Part shown: positions 20,352-28,690 of the stretch, piece by piece
How the letters are laid out: the number at the start of each line of letters is the position of its first letter
Numbering within the stretch: the first letter of the stretch is position 1
Virus record (IMG/VR): IMGVR_UViG_3300046536_000305
Span: 1-36,875 of that record
DNA: 36,875 nt
Strand: one strand, 5' to 3'
Source of the DNA: a virus
Notes under the pieces: generated by a model
Seen by the model: only the letters and a program-made list of their open reading frames with translations
Databases searched by the model: none
Told to the model about the DNA's origin: nothing
Program-made: the position numbers and the translations under genes

Positions 20352-20495
20352 ATGCAAACAATTTCATCACCGAAACCGCATTTCCGAACGGCCCACCGTA
20401 AGCATGGCGCCGCTAGGCTTTGCGCCATCGCCATTCTTGTGTTGGCATATGGCACGCTGCTTTATTACGTTTCACTTGGGACCGGAGGTCTCTAA
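20352..20495 (+). CDS. Possible small membrane protein (47 aa)
   Basis: A plus-strand ATG at 20352 opens a 47-residue frame with a basic N-terminus (MQTISSPKPHFRTAHRKHG) and one hydrophobic segment (CAIAILVLAYGTLLYYVSL). The ribosome-binding site is poor (GACGAG). It lies in the 352-base gap between the membrane glycosyltransferase and the 63-residue tail-region gene. It may be a real single-span peptide or a chance frame or remnant. Confidence 0.3.
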   Translation: MQTISSPKPHFRTAHRKHGAARLCAIAILVLAYGTLLYYVSLGTGGL

Positions 20496-20577
20496 GAGGC
20501 GACACCTCTGCTATCTGGAAGCCAACCCAGATTCCCGGGCGGCTGGCTCAGATCCAGCGCAACACCATCTACGCTTC

Positions 20578-20586
20578 GGGGGGGGG
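20578..20586. repeat. Nine-G homopolymer tract
   Basis: Nine consecutive G (C on the minus strand) occur about 10 bases from the stop of the minus-strand 63-residue gene. In one plus-strand frame the tract encodes Gly residues of ...TIYASGGGGGVIK. On the minus strand it lies in the start of a nine-codon frame (MTPPPPPEA) that would lengthen if the tract changed length. The rest of the 20246-20597 gap shows no other supported gene. Confidence 0.7.
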
Positions 20587-20597
20587 TGGCGGGGTCA

Positions 20598-20789
20598 TCA
20601 AGTAATCTCTGTCGGGGCCGGAAGTCCGCTTTGCATGAACGGCTCAGAATCGTAGAACGTCTTCCATCGCGCGTCGCTCGTCTCGACGGTCCCGTAGCCA
20701 GGATATACCGATGGGTCTTGTGGACTACCGAAGTATGAAACGATCACAGCCTCGGTAGTATCCGAGTATTGAACGCAGAGTGTCGTCAT
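20598..20789 (-). CDS. Small phage protein downstream of tail fibre (63 aa)
   Basis: MTTLCVQYSDTTEAVIVSYF, then GSPQDPSVYPGYGTVETSD, then ARWKTFYDSEP is a short sequence of the kind found directly after tail-fibre genes in related phages, where it may be a fibre-associated or chaperone-like protein. The ATG is three bases from the fibre stop. No domain is recognised. Confidence 0.68.
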   Translation of the reverse strand: MTTLCVQYSDTTEAVIVSYFGSPQDPSVYPGYGTVETSDARWKTFYDSEPFMQSGLPAPTEIT

Positions 20790-20791
20790 GG

Positions 20792-22225
20792 TCAGAAGTC
20801 GTACCCACTGATAGTCACTTGGTATCCCACGGTGCCCGTCGTCACATTCGCTGTGTAGTAGATGGTTTGTGGTGTTTGCATTAGTAGCTTCGAGAACGCA
20901 ATATTGATAGCCCCACCCGCAGACGCTTGCGAGTTCAAGTAGCAGAACACTGCACCGAAACCGAAAGAAGACGGATACAGCGCGCTAGTGCCAATGGCGG
21001 TGGCAGAGACTTGCGTTTGCTGGTTTCCACTAACACTTTTTGCGTTTTTTGGAACAAACGAAGCAATGTTCAACGCTGTAACGATAGATGCGGGGGTCGA
21101 CGTGTTCAGCGCCGTACCAATAACTGTCGAAACGCTTCGTCCAAACTGGAATAGTGGCGGAAACAGGCCGCTCGCATTGGTCGGTACAACCGAAACCAGC
21201 GCGCTTGCCGTGTAGCCACTCGGCATGTTTGCGCCGCCGTACACTTCGGGCTGCTTTGCAGCCGTGGCATTCGTAGCCAGAAGCGCACTTGTCCCCGCGG
21301 TCGGATTGTAGATCGCGTACAGCGCGACATAACCGCTAACTGGCGCCGTACCGGTGTCCATTCCGCCGGCACCGGTCGTCGCGAGGTTGATGGTCTTTGC
21401 AAAATTCGACAACACATACGAGTTTGCGCCGAGCGCCGACTTGACGATGATTTCGTCTGCGGCCAACGATGCCGAGGCCGACGCCGCGGTAACGCTCATT
21501 GCAACGTTCCGCGCGCCTCCTACCACCGATGGCGATTGCTGAACCTGCGTCAATATCGGCGTCGACAGGAACGGCGCACCGGGATAGGGCGCAATGTTCG
21601 AGCTGGTTAGCGTCGTGGCGCCAAAGGGCACCGAGACGACCCAAAGACCCGTCCATCCGGCATCGGGAGTGGGGGTGATCTGCGCTCCCGTATTGGCCGC
21701 CGAGCCAGCCTTGAGCTGGTAGGCAATGACGCCGTCGCGGAACGTGTTGCTGGTCGAACCGCTGTTGTTCGGGCCGGACCAGGGAGCAGCCGGGTTGGCT
21801 GCGTTATAGAACTGCAGAACGACAGGCGCAATGCCCGTAGTCGGGTCCAGGCTGATATCGGAGTCCTGATACTGGGCTTCGATCAGGTAGTTGATTGATT
21901 GGCCCGTAGAGACAGGGGCAGCCAGCGTCGCCGACGTGTACGAATCAAGCTGGATGCCTTGCTTGAGGATGGTGTGTGACGTGTCGGCCGGCAATGTCCC
22001 GCACGGCGTAGCCTCGAGCGATTGCATCGAGTAAATCTCGCCGGGGCCAACTTGTACTTTCATCGATGCAGGCGCAGTCGGGGCGCACGGAAGGCCGTTG
22101 ACGAGCGTGCTGGTGCCGAACAGCGCGGCGCAGACTTTGGCGAGCGCCGTCATGGTGCTTTGAGCCTGCGCGCTATCAATCCACTCGTAGCACTGCGACC
22201 CTACGTACGTTTCTACACGACGCAT
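20792..22225 (-). CDS. Tail fibre protein
   Basis: The start is ATG at 22225 (MRRVETYVGSQCYEWIDSAQ), with GGAG six bases upstream; a start five codons earlier lies before that site. The 477-residue product has an N-terminal attachment region, then long beta- and Ala/Ser/Thr-rich parts typical of fibres (IEAQYQDSDISLDPTTGIAPV, GLWVVSVPFGATTLT, QSPSVVGGARNVAMSV) and a C-terminal beta domain (QTIYYTANVTTGTVGYQVTI) that would be the receptor-contacting tip. Two terminator hairpins separate it from the tailspike gene upstream. Confidence 0.82.
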   Translation of the reverse strand: MRRVETYVGSQCYEWIDSAQAQSTMTALAKVCAALFGTSTLVNGLPCAPTAPASMKVQVGPGEIYSMQSLEATPCGTLPADTSHTILKQGIQLDSYTSATLAAPVSTGQSINYLIEAQYQDSDISLDPTTGIAPVVLQFYNAANPAAPWSGPNNSGSTSNTFRDGVIAYQLKAGSAANTGAQITPTPDAGWTGLWVVSVPFGATTLTSSNIAPYPGAPFLSTPILTQVQQSPSVVGGARNVAMSVTAASASASLAADEIIVKSALGANSYVLSNFAKTINLATTGAGGMDTGTAPVSGYVALYAIYNPTAGTSALLATNATAAKQPEVYGGANMPSGYTASALVSVVPTNASGLFPPLFQFGRSVSTVIGTALNTSTPASIVTALNIASFVPKNAKSVSGNQQTQVSATAIGTSALYPSSFGFGAVFCYLNSQASAGGAINIAFSKLLMQTPQTIYYTANVTTGTVGYQVTISGYDF

Positions 22226-22242
22226 GAATACTCCGGGCAATG

Positions 22243-22264
22243 AAAAAAGCCCGCGATTGCGGGC
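22243..22264 (-). terminator. Intrinsic terminator 5' of the tail fibre gene (minus strand)
   Basis: On the minus strand GCCCGC-aatc-GCGGGC is followed by T6, 18 bases before the fibre ATG. Confidence 0.82.
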
Positions 22265-22270
22265 TTAGAA

Positions 22271-22295
22271 ATGAAGAAGCCGCCCGGAGGCGGCT
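22271..22295 (-). terminator. Second intrinsic terminator-like hairpin after the tailspike gene (minus strand)
   Basis: On the minus strand AGCCGCC-tccg-GGCGGCT is followed by TCTTCATTTC, an interrupted T-run. With the neighbouring hairpin it forms a tandem terminator. Confidence 0.7.
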
Positions 22296-22316
22296 GAGGT
22301 GTTTGGTGCGGCTGGG

Positions 22317-23669
22317 TTAATTACCGGCGCATAGGAACTGCACGGTATCTGTGCTGGTACCGGTGAAAGTAATTGACGTACCAGATGCCTGATTGACTCT
22401 CACTGAGTTTGCTGCGGTCGAATCGTTTGCGGTGCAGGTGAAGCTGGTCGACGATGTGAATACAGCAGAGCCGCTCAGCGTTACGGTAGCCGTACCGGCG
22501 GCCAGAGCGATGCTCCCCTGCACCATATGAGGCCCAATGACGTTGGAGCCCGTCGTGCTGGTCATTGGCATTGCCCCTATTCCACCAGGTGTCTTGATGC
22601 TGCCAAACTGCTCCGTTCCGTAATTCGTCCCATACGCTACGACTCCGTTGAGCGTTGTGCCAATGGTGCTGCTAGTGCTGAAATTGGTGCCGATGAATCG
22701 ATTGAAAGAACCCGCCGACGCGTTGATACCCGCCGTCGCCCACACGAACTGGCCGCCATACCAGGTATTCTTTGTGGCATTCGCACTATCGATCGTAACC
22801 GCCGTCCCGACCACCTCATTGTCGATGGCAAGAAAATTATTCGCAAACGTGTAGCCGCCAGTCAGATGCAGACCGTTAAGCGCGGTCGAATAAGAACCGA
22901 TAAACGTATTGAACTGAGCCTGTCGGAGGCGCAGGGCATCGCCTACCGTGTTCCCGCTGTTATTTGCGACGATCGAGACAAGCGAATTCAGAACATAGTT
23001 CAACTCAACGGCGCACGTGTTGGCGCCGGTATTCGTATTGTTGACAACCAGATCAAACGTGAAAGAGTTCATCGCATCGGCGAAACTCTCCTGACCGACC
23101 TGTACGCCAACGCCATTGACGTTAGTCCGAACTGCAAAGCCACGGAACGACGAATAGAAAGCTCCGGTATTGTTTGAATTCTGAATGAGAAGCGCAGGGC
23201 CGGCGCTTACCGACGACAAGTCGAGGATCGACTGTGGACCATCGCCGTATATCTTGACGCCCTTGTTTTGCGCGCCCGCGACGTCCCACGTCACCTGGCT
23301 CGAAATCTTGTAGGTGCCCGCCGGAATATACCCGGCCTTCCCGGTCAGCACGACGGCGGCATAGAAATTGCCTAGTGCCGTTGTGCTGTCTGTTGAGCCA
23401 GTGGCATCCGCGCCAAAATCAAGCAGGCTCATAGCGTCCTGCATCTTGCTCGCTGCAGATCTAGCGGTGGCGCCCGCCTCGGGCCGCGCGAAGCCTATCA
23501 GCCCCGCGCCACTTGCCGACGACAGGGACGCTGACGCCGCCTTCCCAGCCAGCGCGCTATTGAGCTGGGCGGCAGTGAGAATCTGGCCGGGAGTGAACTG
23601 GGCGTTGGCCGAGCTCGTTACGAACGCCGCCAAAAGCAGTAAGCCGATGTTCCGCAGAATTGCTTTCAT
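22317..23669 (-). CDS. Tailspike / pectate-lyase-like right-handed beta-helix protein with an N-terminal signal-like segment
   Basis: The start is ATG at 23669, overlapping the upstream stop as ATGA. The N-terminus MKAILRNIGLLLLAAFVTSS, followed by ANAQ, looks like a cleavable Sec signal, odd for a virion protein. After a linker (FTPGQILTAAQLNSALAGKA) comes SLLDFGADATGSTDSTTALG, the entry motif of pectate-lyase-type beta-helix tailspikes, then repeated short strands rich in Asn/Gly/Ser (VKIYGDGPQSIL, ALLIQNSNNTGAFYSSFRGF, GLHLTGGYTFANNFLAIDN). The C-terminal beta domain (GSIALAAGTATVTLSGS) is a trimerisation or tip module. It probably binds or depolymerises host polysaccharide. Confidence 0.82.
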   Translation of the reverse strand: MKAILRNIGLLLLAAFVTSSANAQFTPGQILTAAQLNSALAGKAASASLSSASGAGLIGFARPEAGATARSAASKMQDAMSLLDFGADATGSTDSTTALGNFYAAVVLTGKAGYIPAGTYKISSQVTWDVAGAQNKGVKIYGDGPQSILDLSSVSAGPALLIQNSNNTGAFYSSFRGFAVRTNVNGVGVQVGQESFADAMNSFTFDLVVNNTNTGANTCAVELNYVLNSLVSIVANNSGNTVGDALRLRQAQFNTFIGSYSTALNGLHLTGGYTFANNFLAIDNEVVGTAVTIDSANATKNTWYGGQFVWATAGINASAGSFNRFIGTNFSTSSTIGTTLNGVVAYGTNYGTEQFGSIKTPGGIGAMPMTSTTGSNVIGPHMVQGSIALAAGTATVTLSGSAVFTSSTSFTCTANDSTAANSVRVNQASGTSITFTGTSTDTVQFLCAGN

Positions 23670-24412
23670 GAGATCGTGGACGAGTCGAGAGTGAACGTTG
23701 AATCGAGCGTGAACGGCGCGATGCCATAGTTTGTGACGCATACACCGATATTTGTTGCGATCGGGCGACAGGCATTGATGGCGGCGTATATATCGGCGTC
23801 AGATGCGCCGGTAACTTCGTCTGCCAGAGAGCCGAAATAGCCGTGTGAAAGCGGGGCGCCGTAAGCCGACCACTGCGGCGCATCGTTGTATGCAGAGCCT
23901 AGCAGGCCGCCAGTAACGAGCGGGCGATATGCGATGATCAAAGCGCTAAAAGGTGCCCCAACCGAGCCAAACCGGCCCACGCCGAAGAAGCTGTTAGCCC
24001 CACTGTTCGGGCCGAAGTTTGCTGTATCAAGTGGTCTTGCCGGCTCGAAGATGATCGGTGCGTTGCCGGTCAATTGCGTCAGCATGCTCTCCATCGCGGG
24101 ACGCGTTGCTCGCTTCTGGAAGATCGCAATCTTGATGCGGGCGATGTAACTGGAGTCTGACTCGTTCGGCTTGCGCGGCAGCGTGTTGCCGAGAAAATCT
24201 GAGGCCCATATGTCGATCCATCCACCGCTTGACGTGTCCAGCCGGGTTTGCGCCCAGAAGAACATGATCAGGAGGTAGGCGGTCGATAAAGCTGATGCAA
24301 TGCCGTTCAGCAGTGCGCTAATGATCGGAGCGTCGGCCCAGTCGCCAAACCACGTCGGCGGCATGTAGGAGCGCAGCCGGCCAAGCAAATCCGATTGGTC
24401 GCCGATCGCCAT
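23666..24412 (-). CDS. Baseplate/tail protein, Mu gp48 / P2 I positional equivalent
   Basis: A 248-residue protein starting MAIGDQSDLLGRLRSYMPPT. ADAPIISALLNGIASALSTAY and GWIDIWASDFLGNTLPRKPN, then SDSSYIARIKIAIFQKRATR resemble the N-terminal part of proteins joining the wedge to the fibres. It follows the baseplate J gene, as gp48 follows gp47 in Mu and gpI follows gpJ in P2. Its last codons (FTLDSTFTLDSSTIS) overlap the tailspike start by four bases, so tailspike translation is probably coupled to it. Confidence 0.72.
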   Translation of the reverse strand: MAIGDQSDLLGRLRSYMPPTWFGDWADAPIISALLNGIASALSTAYLLIMFFWAQTRLDTSSGGWIDIWASDFLGNTLPRKPNESDSSYIARIKIAIFQKRATRPAMESMLTQLTGNAPIIFEPARPLDTANFGPNSGANSFFGVGRFGSVGAPFSALIIAYRPLVTGGLLGSAYNDAPQWSAYGAPLSHGYFGSLADEVTGASDADIYAAINACRPIATNIGVCVTNYGIAPFTLDSTFTLDSSTIS

Positions 24413-24413
24413 A

Positions 24414-25544
24414 TTAATTTACCGTTATTGTGCCGGGCGTGAAGCACTGTTGATAGCCGATCGACAGATCAGACGTTCCGCCGTTGACCAGGACATTTGT
24501 TACGTTGGTCACGCCTTCAACGCCCCACGCCTGGGTGGCGATGTTCGTATAGGGAAGCGTGGCGCCGCTTGAAGTGGTAACGATGCCTGCGATGTATGCG
24601 TTGACAGCGGACTGCACCAGCGGCGCGACATCTGAGTGGGCGTAACCGCTGCCTACGGTGACCGTCATGGACACAGTAACCACGGACTGAGTCGGGCCAT
24701 GGACACTGTACGTAGAGCAAAGCGGCCGAACTGCTTCTACGGCGTTTTCAACGCTCGTTTTCTCGGTGGACGAGAGATTGCCGCTGCCGTCATTAGCAAT
24801 GACGGTGAAATAGCCATTTTGCGCAGTCCCGTTGTATTGCTGATTCTCTGCAACGATGCCGGTCATGCCGAGTTGAACACTCGTAATGGCATTCATCACT
24901 GCGAGCAGGGTGGCTGCCTCAAGGCTTGCGATGAAGATGACGAATCTGGAACGTGCCGCAGGGTCCGATTCGGCCGCCTCACCGTTTTGAACGGTGGATG
25001 CATTAGACACATAGTCAACGCCAGCGATTGCAGTTCCTAGCGTATTGAGCGAGCCGGATGCCACATTGCCGGCCGTGCCTGCAGTTGTACATTGAACTGA
25101 GACCGTTGCGCTGGCCTGCCCGGCGGGCAGCACGTAGCCTCCTTGGCTCGCGCTATAGGCTGCATTCGTGGTGTCTGCAATGACGGCGAATTGGACCGTT
25201 CCGTCAGCCGTCTGAACGATGGCTCCGACAGGAATCAGAGCCTGATTCGTGGGCGTGAATCGCGAGAACGTTTCCTGCGTCGTCGCTGCCGTTGCCGGCA
25301 GCCGGGAGAACCCGAACTGGGCAAACCATGTGTCCAGATCCGTGCCGTTCGATGTGGCCGCGCGGGTCAATGCGACGCCGGCAAGCACGAGTCCCTGAAG
25401 CCACATGACGACCGACGCCGTCGCCTCAACGGCCGATCGGAGAATTGAGCCAATCGTTAAGTCTACGAGGACTTTAGCGTAGCCTTGGATATTGGCAACG
25501 GTCTCGCTAACCAGCGTATCGAAGTCTTTGGTGGAAATGGCCAT
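24414..25544 (-). CDS. Baseplate J-like wedge protein (Mu gp47 / P2 J family)
   Basis: A 376-residue protein. The N-terminal region (GSILRSAVEATASVVMWLQG, then TDLDTWFAQFGFSRLPA) and the central beta domain (IPVGAIVQTADGTVQFAV, then VSVQCTTAGTAGNVASGSL) are the typical layout of baseplate J/gp47 proteins; the sequence AAESDPAARSRFVIFIASLE matches the conserved SD-x-x-x-R-x-R region. The C-terminal third contains short strands (VVTVSMTVTVGSGYA) and the VEGVTNV motif common at the end. It forms the wedge around the hub. The stop lies two bases before the next start. Confidence 0.9.
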   Translation of the reverse strand: MAISTKDFDTLVSETVANIQGYAKVLVDLTIGSILRSAVEATASVVMWLQGLVLAGVALTRAATSNGTDLDTWFAQFGFSRLPATAATTQETFSRFTPTNQALIPVGAIVQTADGTVQFAVIADTTNAAYSASQGGYVLPAGQASATVSVQCTTAGTAGNVASGSLNTLGTAIAGVDYVSNASTVQNGEAAESDPAARSRFVIFIASLEAATLLAVMNAITSVQLGMTGIVAENQQYNGTAQNGYFTVIANDGSGNLSSTEKTSVENAVEAVRPLCSTYSVHGPTQSVVTVSMTVTVGSGYAHSDVAPLVQSAVNAYIAGIVTTSSGATLPYTNIATQAWGVEGVTNVTNVLVNGGTSDLSIGYQQCFTPGTITVN

Positions 25545-25546
25545 GC

Positions 25547-25927
25547 CTACACGTCCACATTAAAGCTGAGGAGCACCGGTTTGCGCGAAAGCGCATCGGT
25601 GTACTGAATCTGGATCTGCATCCCGGCGGTGATACTGCTGATCGTGACGAGCGGCACTGGCAACTGAAGGATTGAATCCTCGAGCTTGAGCTGCGACTGG
25701 ACGATAGCTTTCACTTCGGAAACCGACGCATTCGAGCCGATCAACTTCGGCAGGCCGCCGCCGTACTCAGGGTGAAAAATGTAATCACCCGGGTTCGTGC
25801 ACAAGCGGCGAATGATCCGTTGCTGGCTGCGAGTGTCGCCAGTCGCCGTTTGCAGATCGCCAGTCGCACTGGCCGAAATATCGCCGCCGTACCAGTGGTA
25901 CAGGTCGGAGAAGAGTTGCTGGGTCAT
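25547..25927 (-). CDS. GpW/Gp25-like baseplate wedge protein (Mu gp46 equivalent)
   Basis: A 126-residue protein: LQTATGDTRSQQRIIRRLCT, then GDYIFHPEYGGGLPKLIGS, and later VKAIVQSQLKLEDSILQLPV, the usual pattern of gp25-like wedge proteins (R-x-x-x-L-x-T-x-x-G-x-x-x-x-x-P-x-Y-G). It contacts the sheath and baseplate J. It overlaps the spike gene by four bases. Confidence 0.87.
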   Translation of the reverse strand: MTQQLFSDLYHWYGGDISASATGDLQTATGDTRSQQRIIRRLCTNPGDYIFHPEYGGGLPKLIGSNASVSEVKAIVQSQLKLEDSILQLPVPLVTISSITAGMQIQIQYTDALSRKPVLLSFNVDV

Positions 25928-26592
25928 TGAGGAACGCCACCGAGGCCTGAGCCGCCAGAGTTAATGTGTTTGTGCGTGCTGCCGATGTCGTGACCGTTGT
26001 TCGTGATGGCGCCATTTGTGTTCAGGTCGCCGTCGATAGATAACGTCTTGCCGGAGCCGTTATCTCCGGAAATTGCCATGCCACCTTCGCCGCTCAACGT
26101 TTCGGTCACGTTTAGCGTGTTGTCCATCTGCACCGGACCGATGACGTGGTGCTGCGACGCGGTGCGTGTCGCCGTGCCGGTTACAGTCTCCGTATAGTTG
26201 CCTGCAACATGCAGCGTGACGTCCCCGTTGGTCAGGAACTTCAATGCAGACGTCGATTTGTGAACGGTCCAGATCTCGCCAGACGGAACCGGAGGCGGGC
26301 GGTCCTGATCGCTGTAGATGAAACCGGAGACGGTCGCCGCTTCAGGGTCGCCATCGGCGAAATCTACGATCGCCTGGTCGCCGATCTGCGGGCCATATGC
26401 AATTCCCCAGCCATCGCCGATCGCGTGCGTCTCGATCGGAATCCAGCCGGTCAACACGCTGCTCGGCTGAAGAGTGACCTTCACCGAATAGGTGTTCGGG
26501 TCATAGCTCTGCACCAGGCCGTGCATGCGCGAAATCTTCTGCGCCGCGGCTAGCATGGCCCGCTGCGTTATCGCGTTCTGAAGTTGTCTCAT
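25924..26592 (-). CDS. Baseplate spike protein (gpV / Mu gp45 family)
   Basis: A 222-residue protein with an OB-like N-terminal domain (GLVQSYDPNTYSVKVTLQPS, GWIPIETHAIGDGWGIAYGP, IGDQAIVDFADGDPEAATVSGF), then a beta-helical stem (VAGNYTETVTGTATRTASQH, GPVQMDNTLNVTETL). The C-terminal DIGSTHKHINSGG contains the H-x-H metal-binding signature of contractile-tail spike tips, where His side chains hold an iron ion. It pierces the outer membrane during contraction. Confidence 0.9.
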   Translation of the reverse strand: MRQLQNAITQRAMLAAAQKISRMHGLVQSYDPNTYSVKVTLQPSSVLTGWIPIETHAIGDGWGIAYGPQIGDQAIVDFADGDPEAATVSGFIYSDQDRPPPVPSGEIWTVHKSTSALKFLTNGDVTLHVAGNYTETVTGTATRTASQHHVIGPVQMDNTLNVTETLSGEGGMAISGDNGSGKTLSIDGDLNTNGAITNNGHDIGSTHKHINSGGSGLGGVPQ

Positions 26593-27725
26593 GCGGCAAG
26601 GTTGCTGACTTGAAGGTCGGGGTTTTGGTTTTTCGCGCGCACATGCATCGAATAGCCTGCATCCAGGCTGAATTCGCGCGTGACCGAATCAACGTAGAAC
26701 GTCTGGTTGAAACTGCCGGGGAAACCTTCCGTCTGGATCATGACGCGCGCTGTCAGCAGGTCGTCTGCCGGGCCGTCATAGGCGAAATTCACAGCGTGCC
26801 GGATGATCTGGTTGTACAGAGCCTGCGCCCGGGCGACCGCCTGTTGCTGAGTCAATCCGGGGATATTGAATTCGTACGTCTGCGTATTGCCGAAGGGACT
26901 TGCCTTGCCAGCCTGAATCGCCTTTGGGCGGCTAGGGTAGTAGCCGTCGAACCCTTTCTTTTGCTTGTTGTTCCAGCTATGAACAACCACAGTGATGCCC
27001 TTGGCGACGGTCAGGCTGCGGTGAAAACTGGCGCGACCGCCGTTCATGGTCGAATAGCCAGCGGTGTCGCTAGGTGCCTGCCATCTGACGAGATAGGGTG
27101 TATCTGGCGTCCTCGGATCGGGTCCGAAGTAGAGCGTGTGCCCCTTGGCATACACGACGAAACCTTCTTCGGCTGCGAGCCATGCCAGCAAATCCCACTC
27201 GCTGCGTTCAGCGTTGATGCGAACGTGGTCGATCTGGTAGTACTTGCCGATGATCTCTGTCGTTGCCGTGACCTGCGGCGTCAGACCGTGCTTGTTGGCT
27301 AACTGTGTAGCCACCCCGGAAGCCGTCAGATTGTTCCACTGCTCCGTCAACTTCGTGTCGATCATCGCCGCAGTCAGATCTCGCCCGGTTAGCGTGATCT
27401 TCGTGCCGCATGGATCGAAATCGATATCATCGACGCGGCCATAGATTAGGCTCGACAGGTCCGCCGGTGAATAATTGGTCGGGTCGTCAGGAAAGCCTGC
27501 GAAGATCTCGACAAACGCTTCGGTGACAGTCGAAAACCAATCAACGTTGAACGCGGCCGGCAGAAGCGATGTCGCGAACACGACACGAAACGTGTCGGCC
27601 GAGTAAAACGAATTGCTGTCCACCGAAAAATCAATCATCCCCGGGACGATCGTGTCATTAATCTTGACGAGCGCGCGAGGCTGCCGCGCAACAGACTGCG
27701 CGGGCGCTTGATTGAGATAGGCCAT
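26589..27725 (-). CDS. Baseplate hub protein (Mu gp44 / late control D-like)
   Basis: A 378-residue protein of the gpD/gp44 hub family: an N-terminal barrel (RALVKINDTIVPGMIDFSVD), IYGRVDDIDFDPCGTKITLT, ATQLANKHGLTPQV, then the conserved SEWDLLAWLAAEEGFVVYAK and HTLYFGP, followed by a second barrel with TVVVHSWNNKQKKGFDGYYP. It forms the central hub above the spike, whose gene follows. A C-terminal beta domain ends LDAGYSMHVRAKNQN. Confidence 0.87.
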   Translation of the reverse strand: MAYLNQAPAQSVARQPRALVKINDTIVPGMIDFSVDSNSFYSADTFRVVFATSLLPAAFNVDWFSTVTEAFVEIFAGFPDDPTNYSPADLSSLIYGRVDDIDFDPCGTKITLTGRDLTAAMIDTKLTEQWNNLTASGVATQLANKHGLTPQVTATTEIIGKYYQIDHVRINAERSEWDLLAWLAAEEGFVVYAKGHTLYFGPDPRTPDTPYLVRWQAPSDTAGYSTMNGGRASFHRSLTVAKGITVVVHSWNNKQKKGFDGYYPSRPKAIQAGKASPFGNTQTYEFNIPGLTQQQAVARAQALYNQIIRHAVNFAYDGPADDLLTARVMIQTEGFPGSFNQTFYVDSVTREFSLDAGYSMHVRAKNQNPDLQVSNLAA

Positions 27726-28690
27726 CAGGAATTGAGAACGCCACCAGAAGTATCCGCGTTCGGCGGAATCGTGATCGTGTTGATGCCGGTCAGTTGCGGA
27801 TCACCGCCAAGTTGCGGATTAGCCTTGGCAATGCCAGTCCAGGACCGGAAATCTCCGTATTCCTTCGCCGCGATCTGCATCAGGTTGCCGCCCGCTATCG
27901 TGGTCTGTTTCGCGCTCGAATAAAGCGAGCCAACATTGGCGCCAATCCGGCCCGTTACCCGGTCAAGATTGATCAGCAACGGAATCTGCTGCGTGGCGGT
28001 CAGACTGTTCGTCAGGTTCGACACGTTCTGCGACAACGTATTGTTCGGCAGCACCCCTCCGAGCGTCGTCACGTTGATCAGAACGTTGTTCGTCTGTGCG
28101 ATTGCCGTCTGAACCTGCAATCTGAACTGCTGGATCGGCTGCAAAACGCTGTTCAACTGGCTTTGCGCTGCCGTAGCGAAGCTTGAGACCGCCGAAACTG
28201 CGCTTTTCACCGACTCAAAAGCTGCTGTAAGCGTCGAACTGCCGATCTTGTCGAGCAGGCTACTGGCGAATGACACATCGCCGTTGATCAGGTCGTCCGG
28301 CCCCTGCGTCGACAGCGAAGTGACTGCCTGCGTGAGGTCGGCGATGACCTCGCATTCGATCCGATACGGAATCTCATAGAACCGCTCATAGACCGGCAGA
28401 AATCGCCGGACGATGACCAGATACGAGAATTCAGACCAGGTGACGTTGGTTGCTTGGCCGGAGATCCGCAGGCCGTCCACATATCGCGCACGATCAAGAG
28501 CGGTCTGCCCGCGGAACCGGCCCGACCACGCCAGGGGCTCGGAGAACGCGCCCATTGCGTCCACCACTTTCTGGCCGCCAATGAGTTCATGAACCGAAAG
28601 GCGCTGCTCGCCGCCGAATCCGATCGACTCCGGAACCTCAAACTGGTAAAAGCTGATGCCGCCGAGGGTCAGGAGAGTGTCTGGAGTCAT
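27725..28690 (-). CDS. Baseplate/tail protein with C-terminal LysM-like domain (Mu gp43 position)
   Basis: A 321-residue protein. The N-terminal ~120 residues (GGISFYQFEVPESIGFGGEQ, AFSEPLAWSGRFRGQTALDR, SYLVIVRRFLPVYERFYEIP) resemble the N-terminal domain of Mu gp43/DNA-circularisation-type tail proteins. The C-terminal ~50 residues (GGNLMQIAAKEYGDFRSWTG, then IAKANPQLGGDPQLTGINTI) are a LysM-like fold ending in IPP. The middle is Gln/Ser/Thr-rich and helical. It links tail tube and hub and lies directly between tape measure and gp44-like genes. Confidence 0.8.
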   Translation of the reverse strand: MTPDTLLTLGGISFYQFEVPESIGFGGEQRLSVHELIGGQKVVDAMGAFSEPLAWSGRFRGQTALDRARYVDGLRISGQATNVTWSEFSYLVIVRRFLPVYERFYEIPYRIECEVIADLTQAVTSLSTQGPDDLINGDVSFASSLLDKIGSSTLTAAFESVKSAVSAVSSFATAAQSQLNSVLQPIQQFRLQVQTAIAQTNNVLINVTTLGGVLPNNTLSQNVSNLTNSLTATQQIPLLINLDRVTGRIGANVGSLYSSAKQTTIAGGNLMQIAAKEYGDFRSWTGIAKANPQLGGDPQLTGINTITIPPNADTSGGVLNS

